Below, piece by piece: positions 42,460 to 49,894 of a DNA stretch of 50,556 nucleotides. Every line of letters starts with the position of its first letter. Position 1 is the stretch's first letter. Made by a program: the position numbers and the translations under genes. The notes under the pieces are model-generated. The model ran no database searches, was not told the origin of the DNA, and saw nothing but the letters and a program-made list of their open reading frames with translations. The stretch lies in assembly GCF_016786355.1 (NCBI RefSeq), contig NZ_JADWYX010000065.1, forward strand, positions 1-50,556, read 5' to 3'. The DNA comes from Frankia sp. AgB1.9 (GTDB taxonomy: Bacteria > Actinomycetota > Actinomycetes > Frankiales > Frankiaceae).

Positions 42460-43188
42460 ATGCTGGTGGAGGATATATTGTCCAACATTGCGGTGGCGGG
42501 CGCAGGCCTCATCTTCGGGCGCGCCCAAGCTGTAGCCCTAACTCGCTGGCGGTTCCGACAGCTGCGGGAATTCTGGAAACCAATGGCCGCCGGGGAACGT
42601 GTTGTTCTGATCGTAGACGCGCATGAAAAATTTAAGGATTACGAGCCATCCGGCATGGGTGGTATTGCGGACATGCAGACGCTCCTTGAGCTAGACCGGC
42701 ATCTTCGGAGCGCCGGCCTGAGAAGCTTCGAATTTCGGACCGGCACCACGCTAACGAGTCAGGAGCGGCGCCGAAACTTGATTCTCATCGGCGCGGCCGA
42801 TGCCAATAGAATCACCCGAGAAGTGACCGATTCCCTGAGGTCGAGGCTGCCGCTTCAATTTCGTGTACCAGACGATGAGGCCATCATAGATCCAGAGTCT
42901 GGCGGGACATGGGAATCCGAAAGAAATCAGAACGTAGTCACTCGCGACTACGCTCTCGTCATCTTCGCGAAAAGTCCATTCGCTGAAGGCTCATTCGTAT
43001 TGATCTTGGCCGGAATTTATGGATATGGAACACGCGCGGCTCAGGAGGCGGTGACCGAGGAGTCCCTCGTAAAAGAATTGTCGGGCTTGCCGGGGGAGGA
43101 GTTTGTCGCCTTGATCTCGTGCAACGTAGTCAACGACTCACCACAGAAAGTGCGAGTAGTTCAGAGGCGTAAATTGTACACCGAGTAA
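42460..43188 (+). CDS. Orphan cargo protein with NLILIG and GYGT motifs
   Basis: I cannot name this 242-aa protein. GAGGAGG lies 9 nt before the ATG at 42460; ATG 42442 behind TAGGAG is the alternative. The first 25 residues could be a membrane anchor (ILSNIAVAGAGLIFG). Then come VVLIVDAHEKFKDY (about 48-61), GGIADMQTLLELDRHLRSAGL, RRNLILIGAADANRITREV (104-122), TRDYALVIFAKSPFAEGSFVLILAGIYGYGTRAAQEAV (161-198) and FVALISCNVVNDSPQKVRVV. The alternation of hydrophobic strands with G- and N-rich turns suggests a Rossmann-like nucleotide- or ligand-binding fold. Codon use is strikingly A+T-richer than the host, so recent transfer is likely. Confidence 0.8.
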   Translation: MLVEDILSNIAVAGAGLIFGRAQAVALTRWRFRQLREFWKPMAAGERVVLIVDAHEKFKDYEPSGMGGIADMQTLLELDRHLRSAGLRSFEFRTGTTLTSQERRRNLILIGAADANRITREVTDSLRSRLPLQFRVPDDEAIIDPESGGTWESERNQNVVTRDYALVIFAKSPFAEGSFVLILAGIYGYGTRAAQEAVTEESLVKELSGLPGEEFVALISCNVVNDSPQKVRVVQRRKLYTE

Positions 43189-43416
43189 TTGATCGCACCT
43201 TCGCGTCGGGCGAGCGACGGACCCCTTCGGCGCCCCTATGTCTCGTCCGATATCCCCGCTCCACAGTGTCATTACTTAGATTCTGCGCGTCTCACTCACT
43301 GACTGGCTGTCGCTGACTGCCCCCCGATTGTCTCCCCCCGACTTGTCTAGGTCCAGGTCTGTCGAGTCCCAGGTGATGCTTGACGCTTCAGTCTCACCTG
43401 ATGCTTGACGGTAGGG
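43189..43416. other. Island spacer, nothing recognised
   Basis: Low-complexity stretches (TGTCTCCCCCC, CACTCACTGACTGGCTG) lie between the orphan gene and the transposase remnant. A near-duplicate GTGATGCTTGACGCT / CTGATGCTTGACGGT pair is seen at about 43373-43412. Confidence 0.4.
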
Positions 43417-43644
43417 CTAGGAAACTGTGTCGGCCTTGGGGGGCTGGTGGGCCTTGATGCTCGTGACGGGCTGGGTCGTGGTCCGCACGACGGTGCGGGG
43501 TGGTTCGCCGTCCCCGACCTCCAGGGTGATCGTGGTGTCGGCGACGTGAGCCGTGATCGTGCGGCCTGCGGCGCGGCGCCCGACCAGGACATACTGTCCG
43601 GCGATAGCGACCACGTCGACGGCAGGTCGCTGCTGGTTGGTCAC
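43417..43644 (-). pseudogene. Transposase C-terminal remnant (IS481-like)
   Basis: The 75-residue frame VDVVAIAGQYVLVGRRAAGRTITAHVADTTITLEVGDGEPPRTVVRTTTQPVTSIKAHQPPKA resembles the C-terminal beta-barrel-like tail of IS481/Mu-type DDE transposases (VGRxxAGxxVTxHVxDTTIxV, TTTQPVxxIKA). The DDE catalytic core is absent. It abuts the methyltransferase fragment, so an insertion followed by deletion probably removed both gene bodies. Confidence 0.6.
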
Positions 43645-43813
43645 CAGGCGGGGGCGGTGGTGACGTCGTCATGGCGGGGACCTCCGGCCAGTGCCGGGCC
43701 AGCACCTGCTGGCAGTAGGGATCGCGTTCGACCTGGCCGACGATGGCCATCCCGGCGCGCTGCAACCCGAGGTCGAGCGCGCCGATACCCGAGCACAGCG
43801 ACAGCACCCTCAT
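43640..43813 (-). pseudogene. C5 DNA methyltransferase N-terminal fragment
   Basis: From an ATG at 43813 the minus strand encodes MRVLSLCSGIGALDLGLQRAGMAIVGQVERDPYCQQVLARHWPEVP, the SAM-binding motifs I and II of Dcm-like cytosine-5 methyltransferases. At about 43678 the homologous reading shifts frame (HDDVTTAPAW) and then stops at the transposase remnant. The catalytic PC motif and target recognition region are gone. Confidence 0.7.
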
Positions 43814-44097
43814 GCCACACCGCCAGCCGGGACGGGGGCGTGGTGCGCTGCACGCGCCGTGCACGGCCAGGACCCGGCGGCCCGCCGCGCGGCCGCCTGC
43901 GCGCGGCGCTGGCGCGCCGTGCTCGGCGGGCGCGTCGGACCGCCACCCGCCCGCGCCCGTCGGAACGTCGCACCGCCTGGACCGGTCTCAGATTCGGTCT
44001 CATTCGCCGCGATCAAACCCCGTCCGGCGGGACGGCGAGACCACACGAGTGCCAGGGATCGAGTGGGTAGGACCACGCGCGGACTACTGATCGCAGA

Positions 44098-44155
44098 CCT
44101 CGAGAGCGTGTGAGGGGGCAACCCCTCCGTGGGTTCAAATCCCACCTCCACCGCC
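44098..44155 (+). repeat. attR: displaced 3' part of tRNA-Ser(CGA)
   Basis: 44105-44155 repeats the tRNA sequence exactly over 51 bp, from the anticodon stem through the acceptor end. It is not a working tRNA, as the 5' half is missing. It marks the far end of the element. Confidence 0.93.
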
Positions 44156-44172
44156 GGCGGTCTTCCTTGTTC

Positions 44173-44190
44173 GCTGCCCTTCGGGGCAGC
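44173..44190 (+). terminator. Likely original terminator of tRNA-Ser(CGA)
   Basis: GCTGCCC-TTCG-GGGCAGC is a perfect 7-bp hairpin with a UUCG loop, 18 nt after the displaced tRNA end. Integration has moved it 5.1 kb from the tRNA gene. A second hairpin (CGGAGGC-TTC-GCCTCCG, 44248-44264) follows. Confidence 0.6.
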
Positions 44191-44307
44191 TTCGCCGGGG
44201 GCCCGCAATGTCTGCCCAGGGGGGGCGACCCCCTGGAACCCCCGGGTCGGAGGCTTCGCCTCCGCTGGAGTGTCGCCAGATGTGGCGCGTAGCCCCCGTC
44301 CGGGCGC

Positions 44308-44345
44308 GATCGCCCCTGTTTTGGCCGTTTCAGGGTGACCATCCA
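44308..44345. repeat. Degenerate type A palindrome fragment
   Basis: GATCGCCCCTGTTTTGGCCG followed by TTTCAGGGTGACC is a decayed half-copy directly before the complete type A copy. Confidence 0.45.
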
Positions 44346-44360
44346 AGGCCTGCCCGTCGG

Positions 44361-44443
44361 CTTGATCGCTGGTTTGGCCCTGGGTGGTCGTGGCGGGGGC
44401 GTTTCTACGACCACCCCAGGGCTCAAACGGCGATCATGATCAA
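44361..44443. repeat. Intergenic palindrome type A, copy 3
   Basis: CTTGATCGC and GCGATCA plus GATCAAG form the outer arms. Inside, GTTTGGCCCTGGGTGGTCGT pairs with ACGACCACCCCAGGGCTCAAAC with small bulges. The loop GGCGGGGGCGTTTCT shares CGTTTCT with copy 1. Confidence 0.85.
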
Positions 44444-44465
44444 GGTGGTGGCCGCGCTGGGGGGT

Positions 44466-44526
44466 CCTGATGGCTACGGAACGGCCCCGGGTACGACCAC
44501 TGGGAGGCCGAAATGGCGATCATGGA
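44466..44526. repeat. Type B palindrome, 5'-truncated
   Basis: TCCTGATGGCTACGGAACGG, then GTACGACCACTGGGAGGCCG and AAATGGCGATCATGG, match the centre and right arm of type B. The left arm has been replaced. Confidence 0.6.
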
Positions 44527-44603
44527 GATTCGGGAAGCCGGGTGAACCTTGCCGGAGACGGCGCTGGTGCCCGAGCCTCGCGGCTGGGGCGGCGGTCGAG
44601 TGC

Positions 44604-45272
44604 CTACCGGTCGCCGAAGTGGGGCCGTCGAGGGGCTCGGCGCTCGGCGAAGAAGGTGTCCAGGAGTGCCGTGCAGTCGGGCGCGGCCACGCCGGTGATG
44701 ACCTCTGGGCGGTGGTTGAGGCGGCGGTCGCGGACGACGTCCCACAGCGAGCCGACGGCGCCGGCCTTCTCGTCGATGGCGCCGTAGACGAGGCGGTCGA
44801 CCCGGGCCAGCACGAGCGCGCCGGCGCACATCGTGCACGGTTCTAGCGTGACGACCAGGGTTGCCCCGGTGAGGCGCCACTCGCCGACCGCGGTCGCCGC
44901 GGCGCGTAGGGCCACGATCTCGGCGTGCCCGGTCGGGTCGGCGGCGGCTTCTCTGATGTTGTGGCCACGGCCGAGGACGGTGCCATCCGTGCCGATCACG
45001 ACGGCGCCGATCGGCACGTCGCCGCCAGCGACGGCCAGCGCGGCCTCGGCGAGCGCGAGCCGCATCGCCGCGAGGTCACGGTCGGGCCCCGCCGGCTCGG
45101 CGAGCCGAATCGGCGGCACCGGCTCGGCGGGCCTAACCGGCCCCGCCGGCTCGGCGGGGCGGACCGACTCCGCTGCCTCGGCGGGCTGGACCGACCCCGC
45201 CGGCTCAGTGAGCCGGACTGGCGGCACCGGCTCGGGCCGCCCGGCGGGGTGCCCGGGGGCCGTGTCAGACAT
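44604..45272 (-). CDS. tadA: tRNA adenosine(34) deaminase
   Basis: The enzyme converts A34 to inosine in tRNA-Arg(ACG). The deaminase core has the zinc/proton-relay motif HAEIVAL (His-Ala-Glu) and LEPCTMCAGALVLARVDRLVYG (PCxxC), with substrate-binding GRGHNIREAAADPTGHAE. The core is about 154 residues and could start at ATG 45065 (RLALAEAALAVAGGD). The frame extends upstream to ATG 45272 with a Pro/Glu/Arg/Ala repeat region (VRPAEPAGPVRPAEP). Neither start has a clear ribosome-binding site, so the extension is uncertain. Its companion gene lies 126 bp upstream. Confidence 0.93.
   Translation of the reverse strand: MSDTAPGHPAGRPEPVPPVRLTEPAGSVQPAEAAESVRPAEPAGPVRPAEPVPPIRLAEPAGPDRDLAAMRLALAEAALAVAGGDVPIGAVVIGTDGTVLGRGHNIREAAADPTGHAEIVALRAAATAVGEWRLTGATLVVTLEPCTMCAGALVLARVDRLVYGAIDEKAGAVGSLWDVVRDRRLNHRPEVITGVAAPDCTALLDTFFAERRAPRRPHFGDR
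45075..45240 (-). repeat. Imperfect 12-30-bp repeats upstream of the tadA core
   Basis: CCGGCTCGGCG-type units recur about six times and, if translated, encode repeated RxAEPAGP segments. They may be either a coding disordered tail or leader DNA. Confidence 0.6.
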
Positions 45273-45398
45273 GGTGGCTGGACCCGGTCAGACGTCGCGA
45301 GACGGCGAGCCCGCGGTCACGCGGGCCGGCGCCGGTCACGGCGCGAGGCCCCGACCGCCGCCCGCGGCCGATCCGCCGTCCGCTCACCGCGCACCCGG

Positions 45399-45896
45399 TC
45401 AGCCGCGGACCTCGTCGAGGATCTCGCCGGCGCCCGCCCGTTCGCTGATCGCGGCGACGACGTCGCCGGGCAGCATGCCCTCCTCGGCGATCAACGCGAC
45501 GAGTGCCTCCGCTGTCGTGCCGAGGTCGCCGAGCAGGTCGAGGTCCCCGATCGGCTGGGCGTGCAGCATGACGGCCTGGTCCTCGTCGTCGTCATCGTCG
45601 TCCCCGCCACGCGGTGCCGGCAGCGGCAGCGCGTCGGCCAGCAGGGCCTCGGCCAGGCCGGAGGTCCCGAGGACGCGCCGGTCGGAGAGGAAGACCCGGG
45701 GATCCGAGGTGTCCTCGTCGATCCTGATGATCGCCAGGTACTCGTCGTCCTCCTCGACGAAGGCGACCACGAGGCCGTCGCCCAGATCACGCATCGCGTC
45801 GATCAACGCATCGAGGTCCTCGAGCTCGGCGTGGTCGAGGTCATATGCCCTCCACCGGTCGTCCTCTCGCGCGATCGCGACGGCCTTGGTGCTCAC
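45399..45896 (-). CDS. tRNA adenosine deaminase-associated protein
   Basis: This 165-aa acidic protein is the conserved actinobacterial neighbour of tadA. It opens STKAVAIAREDDRWRAYDLDHAELEDLDALIDAMRDL and contains GLVVAFVEEDDEYLAIIRIDEDTSDPRVFLSDRRV. A poly-Asp stretch (GGDDDDDDED) at about residue 97 is followed by a helical C-terminus LLGDLGTTAEALVALIAEEGMLPGDVVAAISERAG. GTG start. Its biochemical role is not known; the constant pairing suggests a link to TadA or translation. The poly-Asp run is coded by GTCGTC-type repeats, a slippage-prone stretch. Confidence 0.88.
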   Translation of the reverse strand: MSTKAVAIAREDDRWRAYDLDHAELEDLDALIDAMRDLGDGLVVAFVEEDDEYLAIIRIDEDTSDPRVFLSDRRVLGTSGLAEALLADALPLPAPRGGDDDDDDEDQAVMLHAQPIGDLDLLGDLGTTAEALVALIAEEGMLPGDVVAAISERAGAGEILDEVRG

Positions 45897-46425
45897 CGTG
45901 GTGTCCTCACATCGTCAAAGCTGGTGAATCGTCAGTCTTTTGCTGGCAGCGCCGTTCGGTTCGGAGGGGTCGATGCCTCCGTACCGTGATTCTCGCGCCG
46001 TCCCGTTCGCCCGGCGCACCGCATCGCCCCAGGCCACCCTCACAGGGGCCGTCCGCCCCGCCCACCCCGAGCCTTGCGGCCGGAGAGGCCTTCGCGGGCC
46101 GGTGCTGACGGTGGTCGCGGGCGTGGAACGACACCATCCGAATACTCCGCGGAGGGCGATGCTGGCAATCCCCCGGGGACCGAGGCGTCCGAATGCTCGC
46201 TGAGGGGCCTCCGGCTCGCATTTATCCCATTCGGTCATATTTGTGGTGGCCTGGGTGGGTGGAGAGGAGACCGGTGGACGGGAGCCGGCCGGTTAGACGA
46301 CCTTGCTCCGGGGGTGGTCGGCGGCCCGTTCGCCCCCGGCGAGTGGGGGACGAGCGGCGCAAGCGGGGACAGGTCGCGGGGTCGCCGCTACAGCGTCACG
46401 GCGGCGTGGCACTGTAGAAATCGCC
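45897..46425. other. Divergent intergenic region before murT
   Basis: About 530 bp with no supported gene. It must contain the promoters of the tadA pair and of murT-gatD. A+T-richer patches lie at about 45905-45945 and 46219-46245 (CATTTATCCCATTCGGTCAT). Confidence 0.4.
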
Positions 46426-47727
46426 ATGATGACTCCGTTGCCGCGCCGCCTCTCCACGAGGACGAAGACGGCGCTTGCCGTCGAGCGACTGGCGTCCGAG
46501 GCGTCTCGCCGGCTGGGCAAGGGTTCCGGCGAGATGATCGGCGGCAAGCTCGCCCTGAGGGTCTCGCCGCACGCCCTCGAAGAGGTCGGCAGCGGCAGGC
46601 CGATCGCCTGCGTCTCCGCCACCAACGGTAAGACGACCACCACCCGGCTGCTGGCCAGGGCCCTGGGCACGCTTGGCCCGGTGAAGTCGAACAGCGGCGG
46701 GGCGAACATGGCCCCCGGCGTGCTCGCGGCGCTGGCCCGCCCGCCCTATGACGCGGCGGCCGCCCTCGAGGTGGACGAGATCTGGCTGCCCAAGGTGGCG
46801 CGCCAGGTCCGGCCTCGGGTGGTGGCGCTGCTCAACATCAGCCGCGACCAGCTGGACCGCTCCAACGAGACCCGCCGGATCGCCGCGATCTGGCGTGAGC
46901 TCGGCACGGAGCTCGGGGACTGCACGGTCGTCGCCAACGTCGACGACCCGCTCGTCACCTGGGCGGCGGCGACCTGGGCGAAGCAGGTCTGGGTCTCGGT
47001 CGGGCAGAACTGGACCGCGGACGCGATGGTCTGCCCGCAGTGCGCGCGGCTGCTGCACCGCAACGAGTCCGGCTGGTGGTCGGAGTGCGGGCTGGCGCGC
47101 CCGGAGCCGATCGTCGCGGTGACCGGCCCCGACGAGATCATGTGGTTCGGCCACACGATCAGGGCGTCGATCGGTCTGCCCGGCCGGGTCAACCTCGGCA
47201 ACGCGGCGATGGCGGCCGCCGCGGCCCGCGAGTTCGGCGTGCCCGTCGAGGACGCGTTGGCCGCGATGACCGACCTCGGGGATGTCCAGGGCCGATACCA
47301 GGACGTGCTGCTTGGTGCGTCCGGAACGCGGGCCCGGATGCTGCTGGCCAAGAACCCGGCGGGCTGGGTCGAGATGATGGAGCTGATCAACTCCACGCCG
47401 CCGCGCAGCCTGATCGTCGACTTCAACTCGCAGACCGCCGATGGGCGTGACCCGTCCTGGATCTGGGACGTGCCGTTCGAGCGGCTGGCCGGCCGTCCGG
47501 TTCTCGTCACCGGGGATCGGAAGGAAGACATGAGCGTGCGGCTGGCCTACGCCGGCGTTCGGCACACCGTGCACCCGAACGCGGAGCAGGCGGCCGACGC
47601 GGCCGGTGACGGCAGGTTGGACGTCGTCGCGAACTACACCGCCTTCCGCGACCTGCTCGTGCGGACCACGCCCGCGCCGCGCCCGCCCGCCGCGCCGATG
47701 GCGCCCGCCCCCGGCGGTGCCTGGTGA
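46426..47727 (+). CDS. murT: Lipid II isoglutaminyl synthase, MurT subunit
   Basis: The 433-aa Mur-ligase-like subunit activates the D-Glu carboxylate of lipid II for amidation with ammonia from GatD. The ATP loop is VSATNGKTTTTRLLARAL, then NSGGANMAPGV and LLNISRDQLDRSNE. The C-terminal DUF1727 part has LLAKNPAGWVEMMELI and VDFNSQTADGRDPSWIWDVPFE. The Zn-ribbon insert reads CPQCARLLHRNESGWWSECG: only three of the four usual Cys are present (Trp at the third). ATG 46426 or 46429. It is coupled to gatD by a 4-nt overlap. Confidence 0.94.
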   Translation: MMTPLPRRLSTRTKTALAVERLASEASRRLGKGSGEMIGGKLALRVSPHALEEVGSGRPIACVSATNGKTTTTRLLARALGTLGPVKSNSGGANMAPGVLAALARPPYDAAAALEVDEIWLPKVARQVRPRVVALLNISRDQLDRSNETRRIAAIWRELGTELGDCTVVANVDDPLVTWAAATWAKQVWVSVGQNWTADAMVCPQCARLLHRNESGWWSECGLARPEPIVAVTGPDEIMWFGHTIRASIGLPGRVNLGNAAMAAAAAREFGVPVEDALAAMTDLGDVQGRYQDVLLGASGTRARMLLAKNPAGWVEMMELINSTPPRSLIVDFNSQTADGRDPSWIWDVPFERLAGRPVLVTGDRKEDMSVRLAYAGVRHTVHPNAEQAADAAGDGRLDVVANYTAFRDLLVRTTPAPRPPAAPMAPAPGGAW

Positions 47728-49133
47728 GCCTCTTCCAGCCGGAGCCGCGCGGATCCCGCAACCGCCGCCAGGACGACGACCACCGCGAGCCCGACCAGCC
47801 AGGCCGCGAGTGGCCGGCCCGTGAGCAGCCTGGCTTCGAGCCCGAGCCGGGCTTCGGCCCGCCCGGGGGAGATCCGGCCGGCGGTGGTCCGGCCGGCGGT
47901 GGTCCGGCCGGCGGTGGTCCGGCCGGCGGTGGTCCGTATGGCAGTCCTCCGTACGGCCGGCGCCAGGCTCCGCCGGCCGCCGACCCGTACGAGCACACTC
48001 GCCCGATCTACCAGCACCCGGACGAACTGCCGCCGGGGCCGTACCCCGCGCGGGGCCTGCCTGTGCGCCGCGTCCCGCAGCGGCCCGAGCTTCCGCCCGC
48101 GGCCGGGCAGTCGCCACCCCGGTCGGATCCGCCCGGCCAGGCGTACCCACCCCAGCCGCGCTACCCGGCCCAGGCGAACCCGGCCGCGGCCTACCCGGAG
48201 GACCACGGCGGCGCTCCTGCGCTGCCGCCACGTCGTTACGCGGCGCCCCAGGTCCCGGTCGCGCACCTGTTCGAACCTGCGCCGGCTCGGCCGCGGCCGG
48301 ATGACGCCAGGCTGCCGGCACGGCGCGAGGACCCGTTCGCCGCCGGGTCGCCCGGGCAGTTCTCGGCGCCGGCCAGGGCGCGTCGCAGCCGCGAGTCGAC
48401 CACCCGGATCGCGCTCATCTACCCGGAGCTGCTCGGGACGTACGGCGATGGCGGCAACGCGATCGTGTTGGCCCAGCGGCTGCGCTGGCGCGGGATGGCG
48501 GCCGAGGTCGTCAGCGTGCCGGCCGGCGAGCCGGTGCCGGAGAGCTGCGACATCTACCTGCTGGGCGGCGGCGAGGACGAGCCGCAGACGCTCGCCGCCG
48601 AGGGCCTGCTGCGCAACAACGCGATCACCCGAGCCGTCGACAGCGGCGCGGCGGTGCTCGCGGTCTGCGCCGGCTACCAGGTGATCGGCGCGACCTTCCC
48701 GGCCGGAGGGAAGATCTACGACGGTCTCGGGCTGATCGGCGTCGAGACTCGCCGTTCGTTCGAGGCGCCGGAGGCGCCGCTGCCGCCCCGAGTCGTCGGC
48801 GACATCGTTCTGGACCCGGACCCGTCGTTGCGGCTGCCGACCGTGCTCGGCTACGAGAACCACGGTGGCCGGACCAGGCCGCTGCCGGGCGCGCGTGGGG
48901 TTCCGTTCGGCAAGGTTCGGCTCGGCCTGGGCAACGGCATTCAGGACGGGACCGACGGGATGGTCCACGGCAGGGTGCTCGGGACCTATCTGCACGGCCC
49001 GCTGCTGGCGCAGAACCCCGCCGTCGCCGATCTGCTGCTCTCCTGGGTACACGGTGAGCTGCCGCCGCTGCCTGGACCGCCCGAGGTCGACGCCCTGCGC
49101 GCGGCGCGGCTGCGGGCCCTGGAGATCGCCTGA
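47724..49133 (+). CDS. gatD: Lipid II isoglutaminyl synthase, GatD subunit with long N-terminal extension
   Basis: The glutaminase domain starts near residue 226 (TRIALIYPELLGTYGDGGNAIVLAQRL). It has the nucleophile Cys in VLAVCAGYQVIGATF and the His in GTYLHGPLLAQNP, giving ammonia for MurT. The first 225 residues are disordered and rich in Pro, Arg and Gly, with four GGGPA units and several Tyr-Pro motifs (PYGSPPYG, QAYPPQPRYP). Usual GatD proteins are about 240 aa, so the extension doubles the size. The GTG start overlaps the murT stop. The extension may tether the complex at the membrane or divisome; this is inference. Confidence 0.94.
   Translation: MSLFQPEPRGSRNRRQDDDHREPDQPGREWPAREQPGFEPEPGFGPPGGDPAGGGPAGGGPAGGGPAGGGPYGSPPYGRRQAPPAADPYEHTRPIYQHPDELPPGPYPARGLPVRRVPQRPELPPAAGQSPPRSDPPGQAYPPQPRYPAQANPAAAYPEDHGGAPALPPRRYAAPQVPVAHLFEPAPARPRPDDARLPARREDPFAAGSPGQFSAPARARRSRESTTRIALIYPELLGTYGDGGNAIVLAQRLRWRGMAAEVVSVPAGEPVPESCDIYLLGGGEDEPQTLAAEGLLRNNAITRAVDSGAAVLAVCAGYQVIGATFPAGGKIYDGLGLIGVETRRSFEAPEAPLPPRVVGDIVLDPDPSLRLPTVLGYENHGGRTRPLPGARGVPFGKVRLGLGNGIQDGTDGMVHGRVLGTYLHGPLLAQNPAVADLLLSWVHGELPPLPGPPEVDALRAARLRALEIA
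47876..47936 (+). repeat. 15-bp tandem repeat x4 in gatD
   Basis: GGCGGTGGTCCGGCC is repeated almost perfectly four times and encodes GGGPA units. Near-identical copies suggest recent expansion and possible length variation between strains. Confidence 0.9.
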
Positions 49134-49255
49134 GCAAGGATCTCGGCTCGGCCAGGGACGATGTGGCTGCCGTCATGCCACGGAGGCACGGCTGAGGCCA
49201 CGTTGGTGGCGCAAACCGGCGCCATGGGGGTGCCTAGTGTGATTCCTTTGGTGGC

Positions 49256-49894
49256 GTGGCCGCGAACCCGATCTCCGCGTGGTGGAAGAAGAACAGCAAG
49301 ACAGCCGTCATCGCTGTCATCGTGATCGCTGTGCTCTGGACCGTCGCCCACGGCAACGGATCGGCGAAGACGAAGGAGAAGGCGCTTCCGGACCAGTACG
49401 CGTCCAAGGGGCGCCTGGTGCTGATCCACGCCAAGGAGAAGTCGAAGAGCAAGCTGCCGCTGGTGCTGGTCCTGTCGGACGACAACACCAAGACCAAGGT
49501 GTTCGAGACGGACAGCGGTGCCTCGACGCTGGCGGACCGCAAGCACTTCGCGCTCGTCTATCCGGAGCCGGTCGCGAGCCAGTGGCAGGTCGACCCCAAC
49601 GGCGCCGACGCCCAGTACCTGAAGGACGTCGTCGCCTACATGTCCAAGGACTGGACATCGGTCGACGCGAGCCGCGTCTACATCTGGGGTCTCGGCGAGG
49701 GAGCCCGGTTGGCGCTCGCCCTGGCCTGTGCCAACCCGACCCAGTTCGCGGCGATCGGTGTCGTCGGCCAGTTCGACCCCGACCCGGGCCCGAACTGCGA
49801 CACCGAAGTCCCGACCGACCGGGAACGCGTCGCCACCCTGGACAAGAACGCGGCCGCCCGGCTGTGGACCTTCTCCTCCAACAAGAAGACCTGA
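49256..49894 (+). CDS. Membrane-anchored alpha/beta-hydrolase-like protein without nucleophile Ser
   Basis: This 212-aa protein has an N-terminal anchor (KTAVIAVIVIAVLWTVAHG) and an extracytoplasmic domain resembling LpqC/polyhydroxybutyrate-depolymerase-type esterases: LVLIHAKEKSKSKLPLVLVLSD, then DWTSVDASRVYIWGLGEGARLALALACANPTQFAAIGVVGQ. The nucleophile elbow should be G-x-S-x-G but reads G-L-G-E-G, so Ser is lost. The protein also ends soon after, without a clear catalytic His. It may be a non-enzymatic relative, or shortened by the poor sequence that follows. GTG 49256 lacks a clear ribosome-binding site. Confidence 0.6.
   Translation: MAANPISAWWKKNSKTAVIAVIVIAVLWTVAHGNGSAKTKEKALPDQYASKGRLVLIHAKEKSKSKLPLVLVLSDDNTKTKVFETDSGASTLADRKHFALVYPEPVASQWQVDPNGADAQYLKDVVAYMSKDWTSVDASRVYIWGLGEGARLALALACANPTQFAAIGVVGQFDPDPGPNCDTEVPTDRERVATLDKNAAARLWTFSSNKKT

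Larger units (their letters stand above)
38974..44155. mobile_element. 5.1-kb integrated AICE-like element
   Basis: The span between the two att repeats (offset 5124 bp) holds an integrase, an excisionase-like gene, a decayed RepSA-type gene, a truncated regulator, a CutA-like gene, an A+T-richer orphan gene and fragments of a methyltransferase and a transposase. Order and gene types match actinomycete integrative and conjugative elements of the pSAM2 type, but the FtsK/TraB-like transfer gene and the spread genes are missing. It is a shrunken, probably non-conjugative derivative. Confidence 0.88.

Noticed and set aside
44098..44155. A third tRNA-Ser gene
   Set aside because: Only the 3' part is present, without acceptor 5' strand or D arm; it is the displaced att copy.
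45940..46203. Small plus-strand frame of 87 codons before murT
   Set aside because: No ribosome-binding site and Arg/Pro-rich composition; it reads as chance.
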